From NCBI GenBank assembly GCA_032615215.1, contig CP128433.1, positions 4,200,501-4,264,500 of the forward strand: DNA of 64,000 nt, given 5' to 3'. The notes below the pieces were generated by a model. The model worked only from the letters and a program-made list of their open reading frames with translations. It ran no database searches and was not told the origin of the DNA. The DNA comes from Microbulbifer sp. MKSA007. Its GTDB lineage: Bacteria > Pseudomonadota > Gammaproteobacteria > Pseudomonadales > Cellvibrionaceae. Both the position numbers and the translations under genes were made by a program. This document shows, piece by piece, positions 47,658 to 57,521 of this stretch; position 1 is the stretch's first letter; every line of letters starts with the position of its first letter.

Positions 47658-48062
47658 TTAGAACTTTGCGCTACGCACAATACCATTAAACGTGAGGCAA
47701 TCCTCGACCCTGTGACGCTGTACCTGGGATAATTGGTGAAGCGGAAAGTAAGCCCATTGGGAATGTTCATCAGAGAGAATATAGTCACCCTCTTTAATGA
47801 AATGGGCTCGAAAAATAAAAACATGTGAATTGAATGCGTTGTGGTAGTAGATGCCACTGAGATACTCTATTCGAACTTCTCGTCCAAGTTCCTCATGGCA
47901 CTCCCGCACCAATGCCTCATGGGCAGTTTCACCCGGGTCTAATGCTCCGCCAGGCAAGCCCCAGCTACGCTCAGCATAAGTCGCTTTCAGCTGCAGTACT
48001 TCTCCACCAGTATTCGTGATTACCGCATGGGCACTCAAGCGGTAACTATCATCAAAGGCCAT
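47658..48062 (-). CDS. NUDIX hydrolase
   Basis: A 134-residue NUDIX protein with the Nudix box in GGALDPGETAHEALVREC followed by HEELG, which carries the metal-binding glutamates. The opening MAFDDSYRLSAHAVI and the late SQWAYFPL are typical of small MutT-like enzymes. Substrates are usually nucleoside diphosphates linked to another moiety; here unknown. The start is the ATG at 48062; a TTG two codons upstream is not needed. Confidence 0.92.
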   Translation of the reverse strand: MAFDDSYRLSAHAVITNTGGEVLQLKATYAERSWGLPGGALDPGETAHEALVRECHEELGREVRIEYLSGIYYHNAFNSHVFIFRAHFIKEGDYILSDEHSQWAYFPLHQLSQVQRHRVEDCLTFNGIVRSAKF

Positions 48063-48142
48063 GAACAAACCCTGATAACAAGTCAGGTTAAGAAGGGAAA
48101 AACGAGAGCCTATTCATTGCGAGTACGCCCTCGTCGTTAAGG

Positions 48143-49254
48143 TTAAAACCCCTGGGCTAATACAAATCCAAATCCTAAAGTTTGCACTGATTCATCATAA
48201 TCAAGGAGGCTCTCTCCGTAACCATTGAAATAGCGGATATATCCATCAACGCGTTTCCCGAGAGGGAAGCCCCAGGTCAGCTCCACTGCACCACGATTAT
48301 CTGAGCGCAAATTGTTACGTAACATCAGTGAAACCGTGTGATCTCCATCGCGGTATCGCCCACCTAGTTCAAAATGCCCCAGGTAGTGCTCAATATCCGG
48401 ATTATCATCATCATCCTTATCTTCAGGAACCCTGTACCAGGGCTTTAGGCTGATTGAATAATTATCCCGCTCAAAAATGAAATTCGCATATATTCTATTC
48501 CAGCTACGGGAATAGGGTTCACTACGCCCATTTGACTGGTGGTTAATCGCTACCTGGTTAGCTACATTATTCCAACCAAATAGACTCCAGTCATTGAGCC
48601 AACTCAGAATCAATTCCGGCTCGTGGTTTGTTTCACGGAAGGGAGCGGAGTCATCGGAGTTGTACGCCTGCCAAAAGCTGCGATTTGTATAGGCGACACT
48701 CAGTACAGAAGCCTGCCCCAAAAAACCCCGCCAAATAGGCACCTGCACAGAAAGCTGGAATTGAACTTCGACGTTATCCAACTCTTCTGCCTCAGCAAGG
48801 CCTTCAATGTCTGCCAGCCCTCCCTCTTCCGGGGCTGGATTGTAGACCATTGGCAGCACGTAGTTAGTTTTATGGGAAGCTAAAGTAAAAGGGTTATTGG
48901 CAGCATCCCTGATAGCCTGAGCCCTCCCCCTAACAATACTTCATCTGTCGGAAGGTCTTCCTCATACTCGTCGACAATAAAGTCCGCTATCACCGGATCC
49001 TCTTCAAGAGTCAGTTCAGCTCTGACTCTTTCAGCGCAGATACGTCGAATTTCCCTTATCGTGACATCGGCATCCGAAACAAGAATTTGCTCGTTCAAGC
49101 AGCGCTTATGGTGGGTCTGCAGGTTTTCTCCCGCATCCATAGAAAAAGTTGATTCTGGCGCCTCTTCAGCTAAAGCTGTTGGCAACTGTGCAACTAACCC
49201 AACAGAAGAAAGTAATGTGAGCCCGGCAAAAACCCTTCTTCGATAGTAGGACAA
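48143..49254 (-). pseudogene. pldA: Outer-membrane phospholipase A1, frameshifted in a C/G run
   Basis: PldA hydrolyses phospholipids that reach the outer leaflet of the outer membrane. The N-terminal frame carries a signal peptide and an acidic segment, and loses frame at the five-base run 48926-48930. Adding one base restores RAQAIRDAANNPFTLASHKT and YVLPMVYNPAPE, then the barrel with the catalytic NHQSNGRSEPYSRSWNRIY, whose His-Ser pair is the PldA signature, and a final aromatic-rich strand. The restored length is 370 residues. The region before the barrel is longer than in E. coli. Confidence 0.88.
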
Positions 49255-49490
49255 AACGCTTTCCCCCAGTCATTTATTGCAATCGTGATGCAAGCTTACA
49301 CTGGAGAGGATTACAAGTCCCACTACATAATTTTGCGATTATCGTGACAAGACAGCCAATCAGGCTAGATAAGCTCTAATTTCAGCTTAGATAGAACAGA
49401 AAACTAAATAGTGACAGGTATAGAAACAGGAATCTCCATTTGAGCCTATTTGTGTGACCAATAGTGGTTATAAAGTTTCCTCAAGCTGGG

Positions 49491-50278
49491 CTAAAGTAGT
49501 CCTTTTAAGCTCGACGACCACTCCAAGTCCCTCAGCCGAACCTGCCACAGGCGACCAGTACTAGATGGCCAATCGTACCCTACTAACAGGCTCCGACTAT
49601 CAACATAGCAATGGGCATCTCTTTCAGCTTCATCACCCTGGTAAATGTAAGCAATAATATCGGAACCCAGTTCCTGAGCCTTCTGGCTCGAAACATCCCC
49701 CGCCATTGATCTTGCCGTGCGATGGCTCACCCTAGGAGAGAGCAACTTACCCCGCTGAGATGGATCGACGATATCAGGGGATACAACTTCCAGGCCATTT
49801 TCATGTTGTACCAACCTCGACAAGACAGGCCCCATAAAAACCCGCATCAGTGGAAACAATAGCCGCTCTTCCCCTTCGATGTTGAGTTGCTGAGGGCCAT
49901 TGGGGCCTGTCCAGCTGGCTTGAATATCATCACCTATCGCAGGACTCTTTCCCTCTTCTGGAATTAACTTGTAGTGGGCGCTCACCTCATCAACTTCATC
50001 TCGCCAATGCACAACACACTCACTCACTAGCCCCCTTCCAAAAGAGCAAATACTTCGATACCAAACCCCTGGTCCCCGACTAAGCGCCGACTGACAAGCG
50101 AGCGTCGCCCCTGCTCATCATTCCCTAACTGCCAACTATCTTGCACAGGCATTTCCCTGCCATCACAACTATAGTGATAGCGACCCTGAGCCAAAGTTGA
50201 ATTTAAACGCATCGCAGGTTCCCTCCTTGCTCGCTGTACATCAGACCGGCGGTCCAGTACCCAAAAAGTATTGCACAT
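49491..50278 (-). pseudogene. Unrecognised protein, two frames joined by a C/G-run shift
   Basis: Two frames abut: an upstream one ending FGIEVFALLEGG and a downstream one starting with GTG at 50027. Adding one base to the five-base run at 50031-50035 joins them as ALLEGGLVSECVVHWRDEVD, giving a single protein of up to 262 residues; the ATG at 50212 (MRLNSTLAQGRYHY) would give about 240. The product has no signal peptide or membrane segment and is rich in Glu, Arg and Trp. I recognise no family. The repaired frame and the 788-base span support one gene rather than an overlapping pair. Confidence 0.6.
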
Positions 50279-51091
50279 GGAGGGAGGCTAACCTCGTTTT
50301 TTACGCCTCCTTTAGCCAAACACTATGGAGACAGTGACCAACACAAGGATTTAAAAATAGGGGAAAACTATGAAACAGCTGAAATACCTCCAAAGTGAAT
50401 GACTTAACCTGAAGTAGTTGAAGAATTTTCCAGCCGGATGCACCAATAGAGTGAACGTTTTATATAAAGCACTACTGAGGTTCATTTAAGGTATCCAGAA
50501 ATTAGGCTCGCCAAAATTCCAGGTAACTCCTGACCTAGAACCAACTAGCAATCATTGGAAAACCTATATCTACAAAAGTACTTACAGCCTCTTCTTTTAT
50601 TCTCATTCACCCAAAAGAAACTTAAGCTATTTAAGCGGAATAACGTCAAGCTGGCGCAATAAACATCAAATAACTTTTCCCACATCACATAAGCACAAAA
50701 TTCCAGCTAGCAGCACAGGATTTCCGGGGGAATGATCCAAATATATTTGGTAGCCTTTAATTCTTGAGCATGACCAAAGAGAAAACTCTCGAATTTTATC
50801 ATTATCCATATCACTCATCGAAACCAGTAACTTGCTGGTACAGCAAAGTGAATGGCTTTCATGGCGAGTAAAATTAGACGCAACAGCATGTCAGAAATTT
50901 GTTTGAATAGAGGATCGCTAATTCAACTACTAATTCTCTTAGAAGAGCTACGGAGACAATATCTTTAGGTATCCATGATGTTGCTGGAATACAACCATTA
51001 GATCCCTATAAATATCGCTTTCTCCTACCAGCTTTCACGTACTAGCGTCACCGAAGTCAAGAAATATGATATTGGTATTTAGGACTCTTAA
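50279..51091. other. Gene-free stretch left of the insertion sequence
   Basis: Some 800 AT-rich bases without a convincing gene on either strand. GGAGGC (50283-50288) and GCCTCC (50305-50310) could form a hairpin just upstream of the unknown gene. The rest shows no repeats, RNA genes or recognisable gene remnants. The IS element was inserted at the right edge. Confidence 0.55.
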
Positions 51092-52258
51092 GGAACCTCT
51101 GAATAATTCTGAGTCAATTTGGTAATATTCACCTACCCATCAAGACTACGATGAATCATGCACCAAGTCACCTTTGCCGAAGCAGAATATAAGCTAAAGC
51201 GTCGTATAACTCGCCGAGAGAAGTTTCTTTCTCAAATGGAAACCCTCGTCCCATGGCAGCGACTAGAAGCTCAGATCACTCCTTGTTACCCACAAGGTAA
51301 ACGTGGCCGACAGCCATATCCATTGAGTGTCATGCTTCGTATTCATTGCATGCAGCTATTTTACAATCTCAGTGATCCCGCTATGGAAGATGCACTGTAT
51401 GAAATTGAATCCATGCGTAGTTTTGCTGGATTGACTTTGAGTAGCCCAATTCCCGATGAAACAACGATTCTTAACTTTCGCCACTTACTGGAGCTCAATC
51501 AGCTAGGTGCAGCTCTTTTTGATGAAATCAACAAACACCTTGCTGAGAATGGGATGGTACTGCGTGAAGGCACGATTGTAGATGCCACTATTATCTCTGC
51601 GCCAACTTCAACTAAGAATGAAAAGAAAGAACGTGACCCGGAAATGCATCAAACAAAGAAAGGCAATCAGTGGCATTTTGGGATGAAAATGCATATCGGG
51701 GTTGATGATGTGCTCGGAGTAATACATAGCATAGATACAACAGCAGCGAATTCGCATGATGTCACAACCACAGAGCGAGTTCTCCACGGGGAGGAGAAAA
51801 GAATCTGGGGAGACTCTGGGTACATTGGTGCGGAGAAACGTGAAGAGTTGAAAGAGCGGGAGGCGGATTGGTATATAGCAATGAAGCCGAGCAAGCTAAA
51901 AACTCTTCCAGGGCGTGATGCACTCCGTAAAGCGGAAAAGATCAAGGCGCAGATAAGAGCGAAGGTCGAGCACCCCTTCCGCTACATCAAACGGGTATTT
52001 GGTTATGACAAGGTCCGCTATCGGGGACTGGTAAAAAATACTGAGAGGCTGTGCTTACTGGCAGGCTTTACCAACTTATTAATAGGGAGAAAATACTTGG
52101 CTGCCTAGGGGTGGTTCGCCTGAAACCCACCTATTGAGGGTTTCAGATGAAAAATTAGGGGACTATTACGCGAAAATTACGCGTTTGTGCGTAATAAAGT
52201 GAATTTTTCAAGCAGCTCAGCTTAATTCTGGAAAAATGCTTCGTTGATCAGAGGATCC
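51092..52258 (+). mobile_element. Complete IS5-family insertion sequence
   Basis: The element is 1167 bp long. Its ends are GGAACCTCTGA on the left (51092-51102) and TCAGAGGATCC on the right (52248-52258), inverted repeats matching at ten of eleven bases. Both ends are flanked by TTAA (51088-51091 and 52259-52262), a four-base target duplication that fits the YTAR preference of IS5-group elements. One intact transposase gene fills the inside. The intact ends and frame suggest a recent, possibly active copy. Confidence 0.9.
51158..52108 (+). CDS. IS5-family DDE transposase
   Basis: A 316-residue transposase. It begins MHQVTFAEAEYKLKRRITRR and has the IS5-type N-terminal DUF772 region (YPLSVMLRIHCMQLFYNLSDP). 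The catalytic residues are in GTIVDATIISAP (Asp), IWGDSGYIGAEKR (Asp) and KVEHPFRYIKRVFGY (Glu with the YREK-like stretch). It is intact, lies within clear terminal repeats and is the only gene of the element. Confidence 0.95.
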   Translation: MHQVTFAEAEYKLKRRITRREKFLSQMETLVPWQRLEAQITPCYPQGKRGRQPYPLSVMLRIHCMQLFYNLSDPAMEDALYEIESMRSFAGLTLSSPIPDETTILNFRHLLELNQLGAALFDEINKHLAENGMVLREGTIVDATIISAPTSTKNEKKERDPEMHQTKKGNQWHFGMKMHIGVDDVLGVIHSIDTTAANSHDVTTTERVLHGEEKRIWGDSGYIGAEKREELKEREADWYIAMKPSKLKTLPGRDALRKAEKIKAQIRAKVEHPFRYIKRVFGYDKVRYRGLVKNTERLCLLAGFTNLLIGRKYLAA

Positions 52259-52535
52259 TTAAAACACCCAAAACCCCAAGAAACATCCCCTTACAAAAAG
52301 CTTCTGCGTATCTACTGCTACCACCGTTTGTATGGACATTATTTTTAATATTATCAATCAGTAAAGTCTCAGGGCTACAGACCTAATCTATGGAACTAAT
52401 AATTGGGGTACATCGCACTTCAGCAGCTACCAATAAAATATCTAACAGTATTGGTCAGCCGTAGCTTTCAGATCACAGCCACGGCTTATCGGAAGATAGC
52501 CCCATACAATGACTACAAATTTGAAAAGGTGAATA

Positions 52536-53045
52536 TTAAAGATATCGCTGCCAAAATTCGGCCTGACCGAACTCCTCATCCATGGCGTACGGTTTAAACC
52601 CAGTCTTACGGTAAGCAGCCTGCGCAGTGTAATTTTTTTGTAGAACTTCCAAGGTTAACTTACAACAACCTCTGTCTTTTGCTTCTTTCTCAAGAAAACC
52701 CAGCATAGCCGTACAAACGCCCAAACCTCGTGCAGATTCACTAACAACAACATCGTGAATATTAATAAGAGGTTTACATAAAAAAGTGGAAAAACCAGTA
52801 AAGCAATTAATAAGACCAACAGCTCTACCATCTCGATATGCTAAAATACTAAAAGCTCCAGGAAATTCATTTAGTGCCGACACCAACCCTGTTCGACAAT
52901 GATCAGAAAGAGCTTCACCACCACCAAATGGATGAAGTGCATACTCTTCCATTAAAGCAATTATGCTTTTTGCATCATGCAAGTCATCATAATTCGCCAA
53001 ACTAATTTTTAAATCAATATCTACATTACAACCTGACAACACCAT
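52536..53045 (-). CDS. GNAT-family N-acetyltransferase
   Basis: A 169-residue acetyltransferase with the acetyl-CoA-binding motif VSESARGLGVCTAMLGFLEK (R/Q-x-x-G-x-G/A type), preceded by NIHDVVV and followed by LTLEVLQKNYTAQAAYRKTGF, the typical final strands. The substrate is unknown. The gene has lower GC than its neighbours and lies 277 bases beyond the IS element, so it may have been acquired horizontally; that is inference. Confidence 0.88.
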   Translation of the reverse strand: MVLSGCNVDIDLKISLANYDDLHDAKSIIALMEEYALHPFGGGEALSDHCRTGLVSALNEFPGAFSILAYRDGRAVGLINCFTGFSTFLCKPLINIHDVVVSESARGLGVCTAMLGFLEKEAKDRGCCKLTLEVLQKNYTAQAAYRKTGFKPYAMDEEFGQAEFWQRYL

Positions 53046-53181
53046 ATGATTCTCTTTTTACTTTTCCATTAGCTCAACTGCTTTATTGAATGTAATTTAT
53101 TAACCACTTATACAGCCAACTTATCCACCTCACTTATAGATCTCTGATGCAGCGTGGACAACAGAGGGTACAATATCGGAT

Positions 53182-53385
53182 TTACTCCGTAACTTCAGCA
53201 CCCTTCTTTTCCAGTACCGCCTCGATATTGGCTTTTTCATCCACTGGGAAATGCTGTAAATAGCTACGCAAACGCGTCCGTCTTGCAAGCAATTGACGCA
53301 CTCTCAAGCGATGCCGCCCCACTGAATTCGAGTGCCTGGAAACCCTCTGCCGCCTTCTGGGAATGGCGCTTTTCTTTCTTCCCAT
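53182..53385 (-). CDS. Small, very basic hypothetical protein
   Basis: A 67-residue protein starting MGRKKSAIPRRRQRVSRHSN, with Arg and Lys making up a large share of the first 50 residues and a more acidic C-terminus (VDEKANIEAVLEKKGAEVTE). No signal or membrane segment is seen. The composition recalls nucleic-acid or ribosome-binding proteins, but no family was recognised. A TTG at 53421 would add 12 residues. It is divergent from the carbonic anhydrase gene. Confidence 0.5.
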   Translation of the reverse strand: MGRKKSAIPRRRQRVSRHSNSVGRHRLRVRQLLARRTRLRSYLQHFPVDEKANIEAVLEKKGAEVTE

Positions 53386-53521
53386 GATCTTAGATTCCTT
53401 TTTAGACCAGGTTTTAGGCAATAGTCATCTTTTTAGATTAGACCAGATACACTTGGCGCGCACGAACAAAGTCGCTATCCTGCTGACTAATTGTCCAAAC
53501 GGTCACATCAGGATAGATTCA

Positions 53522-54178
53522 TTGCACCCGCTTAATCATTTAATAGAGAACAACCAACATTGGTCAGAGGCAACTCGCGAAGATAAGCCTGACTTTTTCC
53601 TTAAACTGTCTGAGCAGCAGAGCCCTGAATACCTCTGGATTGGCTGCGCTGATAGTCGCGTTCCCGCGAATGAAATTGTCGGCCTATTACCCGGGGAGCT
53701 TTTTGTCCACAGAAATGTTGCCAATGTAGTAGTCCACTCAGACCTGAACTGCCTTTCAGTACTGCAGTACGCTGTAGAAATCCTAAAAGTAAAACATATT
53801 ATTGTCTGTGGTCATTACGGCTGCGGCGGTGTCCAGGCCGCACTTAATAACGAGCAACTTGGCCTGATCGATAACTGGCTGAGACACATTCAGGATGTCA
53901 GGGATAAGCATCACACCTTGATAGATCTTTTCCAGCAACAGCAACGCACAGACTTACTGTGCGAACTCAATGTTCTGGAACAGGTAATACACGTTTGCCA
54001 GACCACCATTGTCCGCGATGCCTGGCGTAGGGGCCAGGAACTGACCGTCAATGGGTGGGTATATGGACTCAAGGATGGCCTGGTGCACGATTTGGGTATT
54101 TCAATCAAGCACCCGGGGGAAATTGCTGATATTTATCAAAGTGCTCTCAGTAAAATCGCCCAGCGCAGCACGGAATAA
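53522..54178 (+). CDS. can: Beta-class carbonic anhydrase
   Basis: The enzyme interconverts carbon dioxide and bicarbonate. Zinc ligands and the catalytic dyad appear in WIGCADSRVPANEI (Cys, Asp, Arg) and IIVCGHYGCGGVQAAL (His, Cys). The proposed start is a TTG at 53522, where AGGA lies nine bases upstream and the protein reads as LHPLNHLIENNQHW after the initiator, as in E. coli Can. This gives 218 residues, the family norm. The longer frame from 53363 would add unrelated sequence and overlap the divergent small gene. Confidence 0.93.
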   Translation: MHPLNHLIENNQHWSEATREDKPDFFLKLSEQQSPEYLWIGCADSRVPANEIVGLLPGELFVHRNVANVVVHSDLNCLSVLQYAVEILKVKHIIVCGHYGCGGVQAALNNEQLGLIDNWLRHIQDVRDKHHTLIDLFQQQQRTDLLCELNVLEQVIHVCQTTIVRDAWRRGQELTVNGWVYGLKDGLVHDLGISIKHPGEIADIYQSALSKIAQRSTE

Positions 54179-54272
54179 TACCGCCCAACCACAACTCCTT
54201 TCGTTTTTACCGCTATAAATGGGAAAGCCCCGGTATTTATTTATCGGGCTCGACCCTGCTTGGTGGAGAAAC

Positions 54273-55888
54273 ATGTCGGCATACAGAAAGTGGCAGTGCC
54301 AGAACTGCGGCTGGATATACGATGAGTCCAAAGGTTGGCCCGAGGATGGAATTCTTCCCGGTACTCGCTGGGAAGATATACCTGGAGACTGGTACTGCCC
54401 GGAGTGTGGTGCAGCCAAACAAGATTTCTCCATGCTGGAGATTGGCGCCGATACCACTCAAGCCAGCTTAGCTAGCAATGATGGCTTCCGGATCTGGGAG
54501 TGTATGGTATGTGGCTGGACATACAATGAGGCCGAGGGATGTCCACAAGATGGCATTGCTCCTGGTACTCGGTGGGAGGATATTCCCGACGAATGGAATT
54601 GCCCTCAATGCGGCGTTAGTAAACAAGAATTTGATATGGTTCTTGTAGGCCAAGCCCCCATCGCCCCGTCCCCTTCAGCCAACCAAAAAACAACCACTAC
54701 AACCTCAGCACTTTTAGTTATTATTGGCACAGGGCTGGCCGGGTATAATCTGGCGCGAGAGTTTCGCAAGCTTACCCCCCAGTCTCCTCTCCTGTTAATC
54801 ACTGCCGATGATGGAGCTTTTTACTCCAAGCCTTTGCTGTCAGCCTCTTTCTCTCACGGCAAGACTGCACAGCAACTCAGCACTTCCAGTGCCGAAGATA
54901 TGGCTAGCGAACTCAATGCACAAATTCTGGTTCACACGCGGGTAATACATATAGATCGCCAAAACAAAACTCTGACGATTCAGCAGGATGGTGCAGAGCA
55001 TGTATCCAAGATTCCCTATGGAAAGCTAGTTCTGGCAACCGGGGCCAAGTGCCGCAAACTTCCCCACTATGAGGGGGATGCCCAATCACATATCTTTCGC
55101 ATAAATAATCTCAGAGACTACCACCGTTTTCGCACTGCCGTGGTGGGGCGCAAGCGCATACTACTCCTGGGCGCTGGTTTGATTGGCTGTGAATTTGCCA
55201 ACGATCTGGTACAGACCGGCTTCGCAGTGGATCTGGTTGACATGGAGCAATGGCCACTGGCGACACTGCTGCCGGAAGTCGCCGGGCGCGATCTGCAGAC
55301 GGCCCTGGAAGACTATGGCGTTCGCTTCCATGGGGGCTCATCATTAAAGGGTATCGAGAAATTGAGCACCGGTTTCCGGGCCCAGCTGAGTAGTGGAGAG
55401 CAAATAGAAGCGGATGTTGTTCTCGCCGCACTCGGACTTGAGGCTAACACCGGCTTAGCCTCCATGGCCGGTATAGCCGTGCAAAGAGGTATTGCTGTAG
55501 ATCGATATCTGCAAACAAGCGATCCCGATATCTACGCCCTGGGGGATTGCGCAGAAATAGACGGCCATCAGCTACTCTTTGTCGCCCCCTAATCAGCTGT
55601 GCGAAGAGTCTGGCACAAACTTTGTCAGGAAATCTGACTCCCGTTTGCTTTGGCGTTATTCCTGTGGCCGTAAAGACAACCCTGCACCCAACTACCGTTT
55701 GCCCGCCAAGCCCTGACTCCAAGGGGACTTGGCAAATCAACATAGAAGATTCAGGGGTTTGCGCCGAATTTCGCGACGAAAAGGGCAATCTACTCGGTTT
55801 TGCCCTTACCGGTGGTGCGATCGCCCTCCGGGAACGGCTCAGCCAAGAGTGCCAGCCAATTATGAACGAACAGTCAAAAAATAACTGA
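54273..55888 (+). pseudogene. Two-rubredoxin/rubredoxin-NAD reductase fusion, frameshifted in a C run
   Basis: The protein begins with two rubredoxin domains, each with two Cys pairs: CQNCGWIYDE...CPECGAAKQDF (residues about 8-50) and CMVCGWTYNE...CPQCGVSKQEF (about 72-115). A Pro/Thr linker follows, then an FAD reductase with VIIGTGLAGYNLAREF, LVLATGAKCRKLP, ILLLGAGLIGCEFANDL and IYALGDCAEIDG, as in AlkT-like rubredoxin reductases. The frame is lost at the five-C run 55585-55589; adding one C restores LLFVAPLISCAKSLAQ and the C-terminal domain. Restored length is 538 residues. Electron carrier and reductase in one chain is unusual. GGAG precedes the ATG. Confidence 0.88.
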
Positions 55889-55952
55889 TAATCGTACTTA
55901 TTTTAATAGCTATTCGAGGTAAAGCGCGCAAACCGTTAACTTTTGCCTTAAA

Positions 55953-56504
55953 ATGGCGGCCCTTCAAAGTTTTGGTACAAGTAGCCTTAGTATGACGACA
56001 GAGAAAAGCCGTACGATTTCCCCGTCACCCGAGCAAAGCCGGCTACTGCGGGACACCCTCGGCCACTTTGCTACCGGTGTAACTGTCATTACCACTCAGG
56101 ATACCAATGACCAACCTGCCGGCATGACGGCTAACAGCTTTAATTCCGTTTCCCTGGACCCCGCCCTGGTTCTATGGAGTATCGATAAGCAGTCCATGGG
56201 CTATAAAGCATTTACCACCCGGGAGCACTTTGCCGTGCATATCCTGCGAGCAGACCAACAACATGTCTCAAACCTATTTGCTGGTCGAGGGGCAGACAAG
56301 TTTGGACAGGTCAACTGGTATGAAGGCCCCAATGGTATACCCCGCCTAGAGGAGTGTGCAGCCTATTTCCATTGCCGCCGCGCGCAGTGCATTGATGGTG
56401 GAGATCACACAATATTGCTTGGAGAGGTGCTGGAATTTGCCGCTTTTGGTGGTGAACCCCTGGTCTTTCATCAAGGCTGTTATCGTGCATTGGCTGGAGA
56501 GTAG
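55953..56504 (+). CDS. Flavin reductase-like FMN-binding protein
   Basis: A protein of 183 residues, or 170 if it starts at the ATG at 55992, of the flavin reductase/DIM6-NTAB family. It shows LRDTLGHFATGVTVITTQD, the flavin-binding AGMTANSFNSVSLDPALVLWS and a late GDHTILLGEVLEF. Such proteins reduce free flavin with NAD(P)H or supply a monooxygenase. No clear ribosome-binding site marks either start. It follows the rubredoxin reductase fusion by 64 bases, so both may serve electron transfer to oxygenases. Confidence 0.88.
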   Translation: MAALQSFGTSSLSMTTEKSRTISPSPEQSRLLRDTLGHFATGVTVITTQDTNDQPAGMTANSFNSVSLDPALVLWSIDKQSMGYKAFTTREHFAVHILRADQQHVSNLFAGRGADKFGQVNWYEGPNGIPRLEECAAYFHCRRAQCIDGGDHTILLGEVLEFAAFGGEPLVFHQGCYRALAGE

Positions 56505-56663
56505 CAGCTCACTTTTTGGAGCCTAATCACTACCCAAAGGCTATAAAAATAATTTTTTAATGCCAATTAACCAGTATTTGGCAGAAACTTTGGTGTTGCA
56601 TTAGTGACCTCGTAATAATTTAAGGGCAGTCTGAAGCAAACCATGAAAATGGACTGATAAGCC

Positions 56664-57395
56664 ATGACTTCAACTACGCTCTTCTGTTTCGCCCACCGGG
56701 GCTATCAACAGCGAGCCAGTGAAAACACTCTCCAAGCAATCGGGCATGCGTTGGAACTCAACGTCGGGGGTATCGAAATTGATGTGTGGAATATTGGTGG
56801 GCAGCTTCTCGTCAAGCATGACCGGCGACTCGGACGCCTAATCGCGGGCTCTGAACTCATCACTGAAATGCATCCCGATGCCCTGAAAGAGAGACCTCTC
56901 CCTTGCGGGAATAAGGTCCCTACATTAAGGGAAGTCCTGGAACTTGTGGGAAATAGTGCCCAACTCAATATCGAGCTGAAAGGGCCTAACTGTGCAGCCC
57001 TTTTCGCGGATGAAATCCACACCTTTACGCAGGATACTGGTGCAAGCTACGAGCAATACATCGTCTCCTCTTTTGATCACCGCCAGTTGTACCAGTGCCT
57101 GCAATTAGCTCCTGAGGTTCGGCGGGGAGTTCTGGTTTCCGGTGTTCCCCTCGATCTTGCAGCCTGCTCTGCTCCATTAAAGGCCTATTCATTACATACG
57201 AACGTAGATTTTATAAATGCAGATTTAATAGCCGATGCAAAACAGCGCGGGCTTAAGAACTACGTATTTACCGTCAACGACCCCAACGATTTGATACTGT
57301 TGGCAGCTCAAGGTATTGATGGGGTTTTCACTGATGAACCTCAAATCGTATCCGATTTTAATGCCCGTGTTGAATTCACAAAAACTGGCACTTAG
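56664..57395 (+). CDS. Glycerophosphodiester phosphodiesterase
   Basis: A 243-residue GDPD of the UgpQ type, which hydrolyses glycerophosphodiesters to glycerol 3-phosphate and an alcohol. Catalytic and metal residues lie in FAHRGYQQRASENTL (His, Arg, Glu, Asn) and GGIEIDVWNIGGQLLVKHD (Glu, Asp, His), with LNIELKGPN and VFTVNDPNDL later. There is no signal peptide, so it is cytosolic. Confidence 0.93.
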   Translation: MTSTTLFCFAHRGYQQRASENTLQAIGHALELNVGGIEIDVWNIGGQLLVKHDRRLGRLIAGSELITEMHPDALKERPLPCGNKVPTLREVLELVGNSAQLNIELKGPNCAALFADEIHTFTQDTGASYEQYIVSSFDHRQLYQCLQLAPEVRRGVLVSGVPLDLAACSAPLKAYSLHTNVDFINADLIADAKQRGLKNYVFTVNDPNDLILLAAQGIDGVFTDEPQIVSDFNARVEFTKTGT

Positions 57396-57521
57396 ACGTT
57401 GGAGAAGATCCCCTTCACCAATTAAGAGAACAGACAGTAACCCGGGACAATTACCGGGCTACTGCTGTGAGTTAAAGCAGGAAAAGACTCGAGGCTAAAT
57501 AGTCTCCCCTATTTATACAGC

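Noticed and set aside
50025..50029. Overlapping stop and GTG start read as two coupled genes
   Set aside because: The join is at a five-base C/G run, and adding one base gives a single smooth frame. The same lesion recurs in eight other genes of the window.
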